A stretch of 64,000 nt of DNA from an uncultured Prochlorococcus sp. (lineage in GTDB: Bacteria > Cyanobacteriota > Cyanobacteriia > PCC-6307 > Cyanobiaceae): NCBI GenBank assembly GCA_902622625.1, contig CACNQS010000003.1, positions 22,854 through 86,853 on the forward strand. Direction: 5' to 3'. Positions 1 to 11,495 of this stretch are shown one piece after another (the first letter of the stretch is position 1; every line of letters begins with the position of its first letter). A program made the translations under genes and the position numbers. Under the pieces are notes generated by a model. The model was given only the letters and a program-made list of their open reading frames with translations. It was not told the DNA's origin and did no database searches.

Positions 1-774
1 ATTAGATTTATTAACAACTTGAGCATAATCTCTCACTCGTCTTAATAATCTTAAAGCAATTCTTGGAGTCCCTCGAGATATCTTTGCTAAATAATAAGAT
101 GCTTCATTATCTATGTTGAGATTTATTAATCGGGAGAAATTATCAATTATTTGTTTTAATTCGTCATATGTGTAAAATTCAATTTTCTGAGATATACCAA
201 ATCTATCTCTTAGAGGTGCACTTATAGAGGCTAATTTAGTTGTCGCGCCAATCAGAGTAAACCTAGGTAGATTAATTGTTCTGCAACGAGCTCCTCTATT
301 AGCTCCCATAGTTAAGTCAAGTCTAAAATCCTCCATTGCAGAATATAACAACTCTTCAGTTAACCTATTTAAGCGATGTATCTCATCGATAAATAAAACT
401 TCACCATCTTTTAATCCAAGAAGTAAACCTACAATATCTCTAGGTCTTTCCAAAGCTGGCGCAGTAGCAATCCTACATTTTGTATTCAATTCATGGGCTA
501 TCAAAAAAGCAAGAGTAGTCTTACCTAAACCAGGCTGCCCATATAAAAGAGTATGCTCCATCGGTTCTTTTCTAAAAATTGAAGCATCTATAGCTATTCT
601 TAAAGAAGATTTAAGTTGTTCTTGGCCAATAAATTCGTTTAAAGTAAGAGGCCTCGCTAAGTTCAGATTTTTATTTCTCTTTTCTTCTGGAATTATTTTT
701 GAATCAACTAACCTAAGCTCTTTTTTACGAAAAGAAAAGTCATTATCGCCTATATTTGAAGAAATTATTGCCAT
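1..774 (-). CDS. ruvB: Holliday junction branch migration helicase RuvB (partial, C-terminus runs off the left edge)
   Basis: Reverse-strand translation from ATG at 774 reads [33 protein letters not shown]...[28 protein letters not shown]...[11 protein letters not shown]...[22 protein letters not shown]; Walker A/B and RuvB-typical motifs. Not in the ORF track because it is truncated. Confidence 0.95.
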   Translation of the reverse strand, partial: MAIISSNIGDNDFSFRKKELRLVDSKIIPEEKRNKNLNLARPLTLNEFIGQEQLKSSLRIAIDASIFRKEPMEHTLLYGQPGLGKTTLAFLIAHELNTKCRIATAPALERPRDIVGLLLGLKDGEVLFIDEIHRLNRLTEELLYSAMEDFRLDLTMGANRGARCRTINLPRFTLIGATTKLASISAPLRDRFGISQKIEFYTYDELKQIIDNFSRLINLNIDNEASYYLAKISRGTPRIALRLLRRVRDYAQVVNKSN

Positions 775-826
775 AATGAAAGGTTAATTGCATTTGTTCT
801 GAGTAGAAAGATTTTCTATAACTAAA

Positions 827-1321
827 ATGGCAAAAAATTCAAACAAAGTTAAAAAAAATAATAATAAAGAAAATAATTTTAAACTTCTAGCTGAGAATAG
901 ATATGCAAAATTTCAATATGCAATATCTGAAACAATTGAAGCTGGAATTGAGCTTTTAGGGACTGAGGTAAAGTCCATTAGAAACGGAAAAGCAAATTTA
1001 AGAGATGGATACTGTTCATTTAGAGATGGTGAGATCTTATTATTAAATGTTCACATTTCACCACATAAAAATGTGGGATCTTTCTTTAATCATGATCCAT
1101 TAAGAAATAGAAAGTTGCTACTACATAAAAAAGAAATAATAAAAATGAAATCTAATACTGAAAAAAAAGGAATGACTATTGTTCCATTATCTCTTTATTT
1201 AAAAGGCTCATGGATAAAACTAACTATTGGAGTCGGCAAAGGGAAAAAATTACATGACAAACGCCAAGATGAAAAACAAAAAAGTATAAAAAAAGAAATC
1301 AACTCTGCCCTAAAAAGATAA
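827..1321 (+). CDS. smpB: SsrA-binding protein SmpB
   Basis: [47 protein letters not shown] and C-terminal basic tail are typical of SmpB. Confidence 0.97.
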   Translation: MAKNSNKVKKNNNKENNFKLLAENRYAKFQYAISETIEAGIELLGTEVKSIRNGKANLRDGYCSFRDGEILLLNVHISPHKNVGSFFNHDPLRNRKLLLHKKEIIKMKSNTEKKGMTIVPLSLYLKGSWIKLTIGVGKGKKLHDKRQDEKQKSIKKEINSALKR

Positions 1322-1345
1322 AATTATTATGCAAAATTATTGCAA

Positions 1346-1594
1346 CTAAGAATCTAAAGTTACTGAACTTGGAGGTGGGGAAGGATCTGGATCTGCAATT
1401 AACATATGCTGTAAGACTGTTTCAGGCCTCTCGCTGTCTCTCCAGCGAATTTTATATGCAGGCATTTTTGTTCCTCTACTTGTAGTTTGCTCTACTGGTT
1501 CAATAACCCATCCTCTTCTTGATCGGCCCTGAGGATTCCTTTTTACTACTGCATCCGCGTGTTTGAAACGGAAACCAACACGTTCACCACTCAT
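1346..1594 (-). CDS. Small conserved cyanobacterial hypothetical protein
   Basis: 82 aa ORF with non-AT-driven composition (R/P/E rich) in the gap between smpB and lysS; ATG start. Confidence 0.75.
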   Translation of the reverse strand: MSGERVGFRFKHADAVVKRNPQGRSRRGWVIEPVEQTTSRGTKMPAYKIRWRDSERPETVLQHMLIADPDPSPPPSSVTLDS

Positions 1595-1623
1595 TTAAAA
1601 AATTTCGTATTGGATTAATTTAT

Positions 1624-3162
1624 CTATTTTACTTCATTCAAGGGTAATTTTTCATTTTTTTTTGAAGTTATTTCTGGTTTTAACAAAGGGAAAGGGATTA
1701 CATCTCTAATTGATGCGCTATTAGTAATTAACATAATAAGCCTATCAATACCTATTCCTAATCCTCCAGTGGGAGGCATGCCAATCTCTAAAGCATTCAA
1801 GAAATCTTCATCTATACAGTGAGCCTCAAGATCTCCTTCATCTCTAAGAGATTGCTGTAGTTGCATTCTTTCTCTTTGGTCTACTGGATCTATCAACTCA
1901 CTAAACGCATTTGCTAGCTCACGACCAACAATGAATAATTCGAATCTCTGAACCATTTCTTTATTATCAAGATGAGGCCTAGCTAAAGGAGAAATTTCAA
2001 CAGGATAATCGATAACAAAAGTGGGTTCTATAAGTTTTGATTCTACTTTTTGCTCAAAGACCTCATTTAAAAGTCTTCCTATACTATTGACTTTATCAGA
2101 GAAATCAACATTTATACTTTTAACGGCTTGTTTTGCTGCTTGAAAATCTCCACTGAAAGAATCAAAATCAATCCCTGTATATTTTTTGACAATATCTTTC
2201 ATGGATATTCTTGTCCAAGGTTTAGAAAAATCAATTTCTTTGTTTTGATAATTAATATTTAAAGACCCACATGCATCAGCTACAATATCCTTGATTAATT
2301 CTTCAGTTAAATTCATCATATCGATATAGTCAGAAAAAGCTTGATAAATTTCAACTGAGGTGAATTCTGGATTATGCCTTGTACTTGTCCCCTCATTACG
2401 GAAGATTCTTCCCAATTCATATACTTTCTCAAATCCTCCAACAACCATTCTTTTTAAATGTAATTCTGTAGCTATTCTTAGATACAGTGGAATATCTAAT
2501 GTATTGTGATGAGTTATAAATGGTCTTGCTTCAGCACCACCAGCTTCAGATTGGAGAATTGGAGTCTCTATCTCTAAAAAATTTCTATTATCTAACCATT
2601 TTCTTATAAAACTTATACATTTTGCTCTTGTTTTAAATACATTTTTGGAGTGCGGATTCACTATTAAATCTAAATATCGTTGTCTATATCTTTTTTCAAT
2701 ATCAGTCAATCCATGCCATTTATCTGGCAGAGGTTGTAATGATTTGGATAACATTTCCCACTTTTCTACTTTAATAGAAAGCTCACCTTTATTTGTTTTT
2801 TTTATAGTTCCATAGACGCCTATCCAATCACCAATATCTACTATTTCCTTGATATCTTCAAAAGAAAGTGATTTTTGTTTTTCTAAATTTAAGTTAATAA
2901 TCTTTTTTTCGAGATAAAGCTGAATCTGACCATCTTGATCGCTTATTGTATAAAAGGCAATTTTACCCATTACCCTTTTTGCCATCACTCTTCCAGCGAT
3001 AGAAACACTGAAGTCTTCCTCTTGACCATTTTCTAAATAATCAAATTTTTGAATAAGAAATTTTGTAGTATTTGAAACCCTAAAACTCTGTGCGTAAGAA
3101 GCAAATCCTTTACTAATGAGAGAATTAGCTTTTTGTAAGCGCGCTTCTTTTATTTCAGACAA
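1624..3162 (-). CDS. lysS: Lysyl-tRNA synthetase, class II
   Basis: Class II motifs: [63 protein letters not shown]. Confidence 0.97.
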   Translation of the reverse strand: MSEIKEARLQKANSLISKGFASYAQSFRVSNTTKFLIQKFDYLENGQEEDFSVSIAGRVMAKRVMGKIAFYTISDQDGQIQLYLEKKIINLNLEKQKSLSFEDIKEIVDIGDWIGVYGTIKKTNKGELSIKVEKWEMLSKSLQPLPDKWHGLTDIEKRYRQRYLDLIVNPHSKNVFKTRAKCISFIRKWLDNRNFLEIETPILQSEAGGAEARPFITHHNTLDIPLYLRIATELHLKRMVVGGFEKVYELGRIFRNEGTSTRHNPEFTSVEIYQAFSDYIDMMNLTEELIKDIVADACGSLNINYQNKEIDFSKPWTRISMKDIVKKYTGIDFDSFSGDFQAAKQAVKSINVDFSDKVNSIGRLLNEVFEQKVESKLIEPTFVIDYPVEISPLARPHLDNKEMVQRFELFIVGRELANAFSELIDPVDQRERMQLQQSLRDEGDLEAHCIDEDFLNALEIGMPPTGGLGIGIDRLIMLITNSASIRDVIPFPLLKPEITSKKNEKLPLNEVK

Positions 3163-3212
3163 AATTTATTTTAATATATTTGTTTTATTTAATAAAATTA
3201 TCAGACTATGGC

Positions 3213-3959
3213 TCAACTTGCCAAAGATGTTGCTGTTTCACCAACTCTCTGAGATGCGTATCCAATTCCTCTAACAGTTAATATTAACTCTGGATTTCTT
3301 GGATCTGGTTCTAATTTACCTCTTAATCTAGCTACATATACATCTACAACTCTTAAGTCCGCTGCTCTACGAGGAGGATAACCCCAAAGCTGTTCTAAAA
3401 TTTCTGCTCTCGGGACAACCTTTCCAGGCTCGTCAAACAATAATTCTAGGAGGCTGAATTCAGTATAAGTTAAGCTTATTCTATCTCCTGCTCTTGAAAC
3501 TTGCCTGCGATTAGTATCAACAACTAAACTTCCAAATTTCATAACTCCTTTGCCTGAAGGAACTTCTTTAGTTTCCGTAACCGATACAGTTGGACCCATT
3601 CTTCTCAAAATAGTAGCTATCCTAGCTTCTAACTCTTTTGGGCTAAATGGTTTAGATAGGTAATCATCAGCACCTAAATCCAAACCTGCAACTCTCTCTG
3701 AAATAGCCTCTAGAGCTGTCAAGAATATTATTGGAACTACTGATTCAGCTCTAATTCTTCTACAAACAGCAAAGCCATCCATTTTTGGAAGCATAACATC
3801 AAGAACTATCAAATCTGGGGAATCCCTATGAAAAGACTCAAGAGCTTCTTCGCCGTTAGTGGCTGAATACACTTGATACCCTGCTAGTTGAAGCCTAGTA
3901 ACTAAAACCTTCAAAACTGCTGGTTCATCATCAACAACTAAAATTCTTGCTTTTGACAT
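3213..3959 (-). CDS. OmpR/PhoB-family response regulator, RpaB-like (Ycf27 group)
   Basis: Receiver domain (VDDE, DLIVLDVMLPKMDGF, LTAL, KPFSPKELEARI) plus winged-helix C-terminus (ELLFDEPGKVVPRAEILEQLWGYPP...VVDVYVARLRGKLEPDPRNPELILTVRGIGY), closer to RpaB than RpaA by recollection of both families. Confidence 0.88.
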   Translation of the reverse strand: MSKARILVVDDEPAVLKVLVTRLQLAGYQVYSATNGEEALESFHRDSPDLIVLDVMLPKMDGFAVCRRIRAESVVPIIFLTALEAISERVAGLDLGADDYLSKPFSPKELEARIATILRRMGPTVSVTETKEVPSGKGVMKFGSLVVDTNRRQVSRAGDRISLTYTEFSLLELLFDEPGKVVPRAEILEQLWGYPPRRAADLRVVDVYVARLRGKLEPDPRNPELILTVRGIGYASQRVGETATSLAS

Positions 3960-4140
3960 AGTTAAAAAAAGATTTCTCGATATTTCAAAGCAAAGAACTA
4001 TTGCATTGAATATTTATTCTAACAATTAAAAATATAACATTACGAACCCTCAAAGAGATATTCATAAGGTTTACAAAAATTTTAGATGAATTGAAAATAT
4101 ATATAAATTTTTTCAAGCATTTAACCCTTGGCAGGATTAA

Positions 4141-4659
4141 TTACTGTATTTTTCTTCTTGAAAATTTAAACATCCTTAAAAGTTGGGAGCAAATAAAAGG
4201 AGCAAAAAAACCGGTTAAAAAAACTTCCGCTAAGATATTTCTAATAGTGGGTATCAAAATTAAAGAACTACTATCTGAAAAATTTCTAGACAAAATTTGT
4301 AAAAAATAAAAAGTCCCACATAAAAAACTTCCAAAAGAACAAATTAAACCATACCTAAAATGTCCCAACAAAATATCACTATGTAATTTAATTCTCCCAA
4401 ACAAAAACCCACAAAAAATTAAGCCTGGTATTTGAGTAAAACTTTCATTTAAAGTTAGAGAATCTAATATGAGTCCTAAAAACAAACCAAAAATTAATCC
4501 ATTGATTGATCCATAAATCATTGACCAAGGCAATAACCAAAATAATGGCCAATATGGCTGAACACCTAAAAATCCAAGCCAATTAGGGTGCCACAAAAAA
4601 ATAATCGGGATAAAAATAAAGCTTATTATAGATAATTTTTTTTTTATAAATTTATTCAT
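4141..4659 (-). CDS. mreD: Rod shape-determining protein MreD-like membrane protein
   Basis: Hydrophobic ORF directly downstream of mreC with 4-nt overlap; order mreB-mreC-mreD. Confidence 0.8.
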   Translation of the reverse strand: MNKFIKKKLSIISFIFIPIIFLWHPNWLGFLGVQPYWPLFWLLPWSMIYGSINGLIFGLFLGLILDSLTLNESFTQIPGLIFCGFLFGRIKLHSDILLGHFRYGLICSFGSFLCGTFYFLQILSRNFSDSSSLILIPTIRNILAEVFLTGFFAPFICSQLLRMFKFSRRKIQ

Positions 4660-5408
4660 TCAATATTTACTTTCAAAATTTGTACCCAATCAATTACATG
4701 AGGTTTTGCTAAAAGTAAAATTTTTGCCGTTTTTTTTGATTTCAATGTCTCATTTATAGATTGGACAATACCAATAGGGATATTTGGAGGTAATAAGGTA
4801 CTAGCAGGAGATGATGATACAAAATCTCCGACTTTAATATCGGCATCTTTTGAATAAAGTATTAGGCTAGGATAATCATCTCCTAAACCGACTAATAATC
4901 CATTGATTTGAATTCTATCCACCCAAACGCCTAACTTACTTTCTGGAGAAGTTATCAAAGTTACCGATGAAGTGAATAAAGAAGTATTCTTTACTCTCCC
5001 TAATAACCCACCCGGACCAATCACAATATTGCCAATTTCTACTCCATCCTTAGAACCTTTGTTTAAAATGATTTGTCTCCACCAACTACCTGTTTTTCGC
5101 GAAATAACTGCAGCTGAAATATGTTCATCATTTGATGATTCTTGAAGAGACAAGATTTGTCGCAATCTTAAATTATCTTTTGTAAGAAGATTTAACTTTA
5201 TTAAATATTCTTGATCAATACTCTCAAGAACAATTTCTTTTTGAAATTGACCAGGCCAAAAAGGTTTTGAAATGAAATAATAAAAATCTTTATAAAAAGC
5301 TCCTTTTGATATTCTTACGAAAACCAAAAATAAAAAAATTACAAAAAATAGCCAATTTTTCTTTTTATGCCACCAACGACTAGTAGAAATTCGTCGGCTA
5401 CCTAACAT
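4656..5408 (-). CDS. mreC: Rod shape-determining protein MreC
   Basis: N-terminal TM then MreC-like core: SAAVISRKTGSWWRQIILNKGSKDGVEIGNIVIGPGGLLGRV; downstream of mreB. Confidence 0.92.
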   Translation of the reverse strand: MLGSRRISTSRWWHKKKNWLFFVIFLFLVFVRISKGAFYKDFYYFISKPFWPGQFQKEIVLESIDQEYLIKLNLLTKDNLRLRQILSLQESSNDEHISAAVISRKTGSWWRQIILNKGSKDGVEIGNIVIGPGGLLGRVKNTSLFTSSVTLITSPESKLGVWVDRIQINGLLVGLGDDYPSLILYSKDADIKVGDFVSSSPASTLLPPNIPIGIVQSINETLKSKKTAKILLLAKPHVIDWVQILKVNIE

Positions 5409-5412
5409 AACA

Positions 5413-6465
5413 TTAATCTCTTATGGCATTCCTTATAAATTCTGGCGTATCAACAACTCTTTTGAGTTTTTTAAAATCATCCAACACCTCTCCACAACCA
5501 TTCACTACGCAAAGTAGTGGGTTTTCTGCTATGTGAGTAAAAATTCCTGTTTCATCGCTCAATAAATCATTAATGCCTCTCACTAAAGCTCCACCACCTG
5601 CAAGCATAATCCCCCTATCAACTATGTCTGCAGCAAGTTCAGGAGGGGTTCGCTCTAAAGTTCTTTTTACAGCTTCCACTATTTTGCTAAGTGTTTCAGC
5701 CATAGCTTCTCTGATTTCTCCTGAAGTCAAAGTGACGGACCTAGGTAGACCAGATAAAAGATGTAAACCTCTAACCTCTAAAGTAGTTTTATCAAAATCA
5801 TCATCTGGAAATGCAGATCCAATTTTAATCTTGATATCTTCTGCAGTTCTCTCTCCAACAACTAAATTGTGAACTTTTTTAAGATAGAGCGCAATTGACT
5901 CATTTATCTCATCGCCTGCTATTCGAACAGATTCACTCAAAACAGTTCCTCCTAAACTTAATACTGCAACCTCAGTAGTGCCTCCACCAATATCAACAAT
6001 CATTGTTCCAATTGGATCAGTTACTGGTAATGATGCTCCTATTGCTGCTGCGACAGGTTCATCTATCAAATGAACTTCTCTAGCTCCCGCTAATCCAGCT
6101 TCTCTTACTGCTCTTCGCTCAACACTAGTAACTCCACTTGGAATTCCAATCACTATCCTTGGAGCTACAATCCCCTTGCCTTCATTACATTTTTGAATAA
6201 ATGTTTTTATCATTTGTTCTGCGGCATCAAAATCTGCGATAACCCCATCTCTAAGTGGTCTTACGGCTCTTATATTTCCCGGGGTCCTTCCAAGCATTAA
6301 CTTTGCTTCTTTACCAACAGCTAATGGAATCCCTTCTTCTAAATCCATAGCTACAACAGAAGGCTCCTGTAAAACAACGCCTTTTCCTGATACATGTATA
6401 AGAGTATTGGCCGTTCCCAAATCTATGCCAATATCTCGAGAAAATTTTAATCTGTTAAAAATCAC
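5413..6465 (-). CDS. mreB: Rod shape-determining protein MreB (actin-like)
   Basis: [29 protein letters not shown]...[19 protein letters not shown]...GGGALVRGI. Confidence 0.98.
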   Translation of the reverse strand: MIFNRLKFSRDIGIDLGTANTLIHVSGKGVVLQEPSVVAMDLEEGIPLAVGKEAKLMLGRTPGNIRAVRPLRDGVIADFDAAEQMIKTFIQKCNEGKGIVAPRIVIGIPSGVTSVERRAVREAGLAGAREVHLIDEPVAAAIGASLPVTDPIGTMIVDIGGGTTEVAVLSLGGTVLSESVRIAGDEINESIALYLKKVHNLVVGERTAEDIKIKIGSAFPDDDFDKTTLEVRGLHLLSGLPRSVTLTSGEIREAMAETLSKIVEAVKRTLERTPPELAADIVDRGIMLAGGGALVRGINDLLSDETGIFTHIAENPLLCVVNGCGEVLDDFKKLKRVVDTPEFIRNAIRD

Positions 6466-6597
6466 AATAAGAATTTCTTTTTTTAAATAATATATCTATT
6501 TTTTGATAAGCTCTCAGAATTCTGACGTTTAGTTATGAATAGCACGTAAAACTTTGAGCAGAAACTGAAAATATGAGTATTATAAAAAAAAAAAATT

Positions 6598-6969
6598 ATG
6601 GAAATTAACACCATTAACCTTGTTGGCAGAGCAGGACGAGAACCAGATGTCAGATATTTTGAATCAGGCAGAATCGTGGCGAATTTCACAATTGCAGTTA
6701 ACAGAAGAAGTAGAGATGAAGAACCAGATTGGTTTAATTTAGAAATATGGGGCAAACAAGCACAAATAGCCGCAGATTATGTGAAAAAAGGATCATTAAT
6801 TGGAATTACAGGAAGCTTTAAAATTGATAGTTGGAAAGATAAAAACACTGGAGAAGATAGATATAAACCAGTTGTTAGGGTAGATAGATTAAACTTACTA
6901 AGCTCACGAAAAGAGTCTGATAATAACCAATATTCCAACAGCAATAACTCAAGTGAAATTCCTTTCTAA
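6598..6969 (+). CDS. ssb: Single-stranded DNA-binding protein
   Basis: OB-fold MEINTINLVGRAGREPDVRYFESGRIVANFTIAVNR and acidic/Ser-rich tail ending SSEIPF. Confidence 0.95.
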   Translation: MEINTINLVGRAGREPDVRYFESGRIVANFTIAVNRRSRDEEPDWFNLEIWGKQAQIAADYVKKGSLIGITGSFKIDSWKDKNTGEDRYKPVVRVDRLNLLSSRKESDNNQYSNSNNSSEIPF

Positions 6970-7625
6970 GCTCTATTTTTTTTCAAAAATCTAATAAGTA
7001 TTTTCATGAAAAAATATAAGAAAATTAAAATTAAAATTGGCTTTACAACATATTTGATTTTATCTAAGTAAGCTTCAATGATTAAATAGTTTTCACCAAA
7101 CAAATACCCTGAATAAGTCAGAAGTGCTACCCATATTAAACTACCTAATGTAGTCCAAAGCAAAAATTTTCTTAATGGCATAAGTTCTATGCCAGCGGGT
7201 ACTGAAATTAAAGTTCTTATGCCTGGTACTAATCGACCCCAAAAAACTAAAGAAACCCCATATTTATCAAACCACCTTTTACTTTTATTTAGATCATTAG
7301 AAGAAATACCCAGATATTTTCCTTTTTTATCTAGAAAACTTGAAAGTCTTTTTTCATTGACTAATTTACCTAAATAATACCAAGGCAATGATCCTAAAAT
7401 AGTTCCTAATAATCCCCAAAATACTAAAATATAAAAATTTAATTTTTGTTGATAAACCAAAAAACCACCCAATGGCATTATTATTTCAGAGGGGATTGGG
7501 GGGATTATATTTTCTAAAAACATAGCCAGACAAATAGTAAGGTAAGCTAATGTTGAGTTTTTTTCAACAGCCAAACTGATGTAATCGGGTATTGAAGTTA
7601 GAAAATTTTCAAAAATTAAACTCAA
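6966..7625 (-). CDS. DedA family (SNARE-associated/VTT domain) membrane protein
   Basis: ENIIPPIPSEIIMPLGGFL, GSLPWYYLGKL, WGRLVPGIRTLISVPAGI motifs of the DedA family. Confidence 0.92.
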   Translation of the reverse strand: MSLIFENFLTSIPDYISLAVEKNSTLAYLTICLAMFLENIIPPIPSEIIMPLGGFLVYQQKLNFYILVFWGLLGTILGSLPWYYLGKLVNEKRLSSFLDKKGKYLGISSNDLNKSKRWFDKYGVSLVFWGRLVPGIRTLISVPAGIELMPLRKFLLWTTLGSLIWVALLTYSGYLFGENYLIIEAYLDKIKYVVKPILILIFLYFFMKILIRFLKKNRA

Positions 7626-7627
7626 TC

Positions 7628-9046
7628 TTAGTATCTGTAAAGTTCAGGTTTATAAGGCCCATCAACAGAGACATTAATATAATCAGCCTGTTCTTTGGTT
7701 AATTTTGTTAATTTCGCACCTATTTTATCTAAGTGTAATCTAGCCACCATTTCATCTAGGTGTTTTGGTAAAACATAAACCTCTTTCGAATATTGCTCTG
7801 ACTTATTGAAAAGTTCGATTTGAGCTAATACTTGATTAGTAAAAGAATTACTCATAACAAAGCTTGGGTGGCCAGTAGCACAGCCTAAATTGACTAATCT
7901 ACCTTCTGCTAAAAGTATGATTTTATTTCCACTGGGTAGTGTTATGTGATCAACTTGCGGCTTAATATTTTCCCATTGATAATTTTTTAATGAAGCTACA
8001 TCAATTTCATTATCGAAATGTCCAATATTACAAACTATGGCCTCATCCTTCATCTTGAGAAGATTTTCATTTGTGATTACTTGATAGTTGCCAGTAGCAG
8101 TAACAAAGATATCTATATCTTTCACAACATCATCTAGCGTAACTACGCTAAATCCTTCCATTGCTGCTTGAAGAGCACAAATTGGATCAACTTCAGCAAC
8201 TTTTACAATTGCACCAAGTCCACGTAATGACTGGGCCGAGCCCTTACCTACATCCCCAAAACCCATTACTAAAGCCACCTTCCCAGCAATCATTACATCA
8301 GTTGCACGCTTTATGCTATCCACTAAAGATTCGCGGCAGCCATACAAATTATCAAATTTGCTCTTAGTTACTGAATCATTAACATTGATAGCAGGGAAAG
8401 GTAAAGCATTTTGCTTTTGCAGTTGATAAAGTCTTGCAACTCCTGTAGTAGTTTCTTCAGTAACTCCAATGATATTACTCTTAATTCTAGAATAGAATTC
8501 ACTATCATTTTCTAACTTAGACTTAATAGAATTAAATAAGGCAATTTCTTCTTCATTACTGGGATTATCCAAAACAGATAAATCTTTTTCTGCTTTACTA
8601 CCGAGTATCAACAAGCCAGTTGCATCCCCCCCATCATCAAGAATCATATTTGGAGAGTCTGAACCCCAATCAAGGATATAGTGCGTATATTGCCAATATT
8701 CATCAAGAGTCTCACCTTTTTTTGCGTATACAGAAATTCCTTGATCTGCGATAGCTGCAGCCGCATGATCTTGAGTTGAAAAGATATTACATGAAGCCCA
8801 TTTCACTTCTGCACCAAGATCAACAAGTGTTTCTATCAAGACCGCTGTCTGAATAGTCATATGAAGACTGCCAGCTATTTTTGCACCTTTTAGTGGCTTT
8901 TCAGATTGATATTTATCTCTAAGTGCCATTAGTCCTGGCATTTCGGTTTCGGCAATTTTAATTTCTTTGCGGCCAAAATCCGAAAGGGAGATGTCAGCAA
9001 TTACGTAATTGGGTGAAGAGGTTTTAACTGAATTTGCGATAACCAT
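7628..9046 (-). CDS. ahcY: Adenosylhomocysteinase
   Basis: [51 protein letters not shown]-terminal [11 protein letters not shown]. Confidence 0.98.
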   Translation of the reverse strand: MVIANSVKTSSPNYVIADISLSDFGRKEIKIAETEMPGLMALRDKYQSEKPLKGAKIAGSLHMTIQTAVLIETLVDLGAEVKWASCNIFSTQDHAAAAIADQGISVYAKKGETLDEYWQYTHYILDWGSDSPNMILDDGGDATGLLILGSKAEKDLSVLDNPSNEEEIALFNSIKSKLENDSEFYSRIKSNIIGVTEETTTGVARLYQLQKQNALPFPAINVNDSVTKSKFDNLYGCRESLVDSIKRATDVMIAGKVALVMGFGDVGKGSAQSLRGLGAIVKVAEVDPICALQAAMEGFSVVTLDDVVKDIDIFVTATGNYQVITNENLLKMKDEAIVCNIGHFDNEIDVASLKNYQWENIKPQVDHITLPSGNKIILLAEGRLVNLGCATGHPSFVMSNSFTNQVLAQIELFNKSEQYSKEVYVLPKHLDEMVARLHLDKIGAKLTKLTKEQADYINVSVDGPYKPELYRY

Positions 9047-9097
9047 ATCTTGTAAATATTTTTCCTATTAAACTATAGATGATTTTTAAGTAATATT

Positions 9098-9535
9098 GTG
9101 TTTGTTGAAAATTTAAAAGAGACTTTAAATTTGGGGGAAAAACTCTCACACAAATTAAATCCACAATCAATTGTTTTATTACAGGGTCCAATTGGAGCTG
9201 GGAAAACTTCATTTGTTCAAGGGATTGCTAAAGGCTTGTCAATTTCTGAGGACATTACAAGCCCTACATTTGCTTTATCGCATCACTACAATTCAGGAAG
9301 AATTCCGTTAATTCACCTTGATTTATACAGGTTAGAAAATATTTCTTCAGCAAAAGAAGTTTTTTTTTCAGAAGAAGAAGAGGCAATACAAAAACAAGCC
9401 ATTTTAGTTATTGAATGGCCAGAATTAATTGAGACAGTTATTGATAATTTCTGGAAAATAGAAATTAATTACGCAAAAAATTATGGAAGAAACTACGAAA
9501 TTAGAGATCCCAAAAATTTATTAACTTTCTCATAG
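9098..9535 (+). CDS. tsaE: tRNA threonylcarbamoyladenosine biosynthesis ATPase TsaE
   Basis: LLQGPIGAGKTSFVQGIAKGL, SPTFALSHHY, HLDLYRL, EWPE motifs. Confidence 0.95.
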   Translation: MFVENLKETLNLGEKLSHKLNPQSIVLLQGPIGAGKTSFVQGIAKGLSISEDITSPTFALSHHYNSGRIPLIHLDLYRLENISSAKEVFFSEEEEAIQKQAILVIEWPELIETVIDNFWKIEINYAKNYGRNYEIRDPKNLLTFS

Positions 9536-10491
9536 TATGGCTGTTGCTCGATGGCGCCTTCACCAAGACAAGTTAATAATCCACAAACACCTGCGAACTT
9601 TATGCAATCTTCTATCTCTAAATCATTTGTTGGATAGCCAGAAGAAATTAATTTTGAAATAAAGCCAGCTAGAAAAGCATCGCCTGCGCCAGTTGTATCA
9701 ACAATTTTTTGTGAAGTAGGAGTTTCGGTTGTTCCCTGAATTCCGTTGATGCACCATTCAACAGGATTTTTTCCATCAGTTATTATTACATCTGGTCTAT
9801 TAGACAGTCGTTGAGATATTAGCAAGGGATTTTCATCCTCAAAAAACAAAGTTGCTTCTTCTTTCGCAAGCTTTAAAACATTTGCATGATTTAAAAAATT
9901 CTTGATTAAATTAAACCTCGCGGATTTGCTGATTTCTGATGAGAAACTTGAAAGATCCCAAAAGACCTCTCTCCAATTCAAATCAATAACTATTTTGACT
10001 TCAAATTTATTAGCCTGTTCAATAAGAAAAAAAATAGTCTCCGCTGATATTGGAGATGATAATAAGTTCGTTCCTGTAACCAAATATTTTATTTCTAGAA
10101 AAGATTTTTCCAAATTTAAAATTTCTTTTTCTATACATTTCTTGCTAAGGACTTCATCTGCATAGCATGCATGAGAACTTTCCTCAAAGCCTGAAAAAAA
10201 ACGATCTCCAAATTGATCTCTATCTACATTAACCACACGAGTAGATGAATCATTTTTTAATTGCAAGAAATCTAAATTAACTCCCAATTGATCAAATTGC
10301 GAAATAAATTTTTTTCCATAATCATCATTACCCAAACTTCCAATAAATGTTGAATCAATTTTCAATTTTCTCAAGGCACAAGCAACATTAGCCGGCGCAC
10401 CACCCAAAAAATCTGTAAAACCCTGATTTGACTTATTTCTGATTCTGTCTATTAAAGCCTCTCCAATACATATAACCTTTTTCTTTTTCAT
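9493..10491 (-). CDS. PfkB-family carbohydrate kinase (fructokinase-like)
   Basis: GEALIDR, FLGGAPANVACALRKL, VDTTGAGDAFLAGFISKL signatures. Confidence 0.92.
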   Translation of the reverse strand: MKKKKVICIGEALIDRIRNKSNQGFTDFLGGAPANVACALRKLKIDSTFIGSLGNDDYGKKFISQFDQLGVNLDFLQLKNDSSTRVVNVDRDQFGDRFFSGFEESSHACYADEVLSKKCIEKEILNLEKSFLEIKYLVTGTNLLSSPISAETIFFLIEQANKFEVKIVIDLNWREVFWDLSSFSSEISKSARFNLIKNFLNHANVLKLAKEEATLFFEDENPLLISQRLSNRPDVIITDGKNPVEWCINGIQGTTETPTSQKIVDTTGAGDAFLAGFISKLISSGYPTNDLEIEDCIKFAGVCGLLTCLGEGAIEQQPYYEKVNKFLGSLIS

Positions 10492-10580
10492 AAAATGAAC
10501 GCTTTTTCTTAACTAAGAATAATTTATTAAAAACGAATAATTTTTTTTTGAATTAAAGTTTAATTAAAAGCATATTCATA

Positions 10581-11495
10581 GTGTCTCTAAATAAATCTAA
10601 AACTTGGAAGTGGAAAAATTGGGAAATTTCTTGGTCTTTATCCAAAATATCTACTTCTGAAAAAAATATTAAAATTTTATTAGTTCATGGATTTGGGGCA
10701 TCAAAAAACCACTGGAGACATAATCAAGATTTCCTTGGTAAATTTTCTAACTGCTACGCAATTGACTTATTAGGATTTGGAGAAAGTAGTCAGCCTAGTG
10801 CTTTATTAAATTACGAACCTGAAAAAGAAAACTCCGTTAAATATTCGTTTGACTTATGGGGTAATCAAATATCAACATTTTGTGCAGAGGTAATAAAATC
10901 TCCTGTTTACTTGGTGGGAAATTCAATTGGTGGTGTTATTGCTTTGAAAGCCGCTGAAATCCTTAAAGATAATTGTAAAGGCATCATTTTGATTGATTGT
11001 GCACAAAGAACTATGGATGACAAACGTTTAAAAAAAAGTGATATCTTAATGAATCTATTGAGACCCGTCCTTAAAACGATTGTCAGACAAAGAGCAATTA
11101 GTAATACACTTTTTACAAGAGCCGCTAATCCAAAAGTTATAAAGAAAATACTTGAGCAAGCTTACCCTTCAGGAAAAAATATCGATAAAGAATTGATTGA
11201 AATACTTTATCAGCCCTCCCAAAGGAAAAATTCTAAAGAAGCTTTTCGCGGTTTTATTAACTTATTTGATGACTATCTTGCTACTGACCTTTTCCATAAA
11301 GTTGATGCTCCAATTCAATTGATATGGGGTGAGGAAGATCCTTGGGAATCTTTAACTGAAGCAAGAGAGTGGAAGAAACAATTCAGGAATATCAAAAGAT
11401 TAGATATTATTGAAGGCGCTGGTCATTGCCCTCATGATGAAGAACCTGAGAAAACAAATAAATTAATAAATGAATTTATTCAAGAAACAAAATAA
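10581..11495 (+). CDS. Alpha/beta hydrolase
   Basis: LLVHGFGASKNHWRHN, YAIDLLGFGESSQP, LVGNSIGGVIAL nucleophile elbow, GAGHCPHDEEPE; apparent GTG start. Confidence 0.92.
   Translation: MSLNKSKTWKWKNWEISWSLSKISTSEKNIKILLVHGFGASKNHWRHNQDFLGKFSNCYAIDLLGFGESSQPSALLNYEPEKENSVKYSFDLWGNQISTFCAEVIKSPVYLVGNSIGGVIALKAAEILKDNCKGIILIDCAQRTMDDKRLKKSDILMNLLRPVLKTIVRQRAISNTLFTRAANPKVIKKILEQAYPSGKNIDKELIEILYQPSQRKNSKEAFRGFINLFDDYLATDLFHKVDAPIQLIWGEEDPWESLTEAREWKKQFRNIKRLDIIEGAGHCPHDEEPEKTNKLINEFIQETK

Noticed and set aside
4091-4309. Plus-strand 72-aa ORF overlapping the mreD 3' region
   Set aside because: K/I/F-rich AT-driven composition and antisense to a better supported gene in the mreBCD operon.
5573-5872. 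Plus-strand 99-aa ORF inside mreB
   Set aside because: Shadow ORF antisense to highly conserved MreB sequence.
6483-6755. Minus-strand 90-aa ORF overlapping the ssb start
   Set aside because: Antisense to ssb OB-fold coding sequence; no family resemblance.
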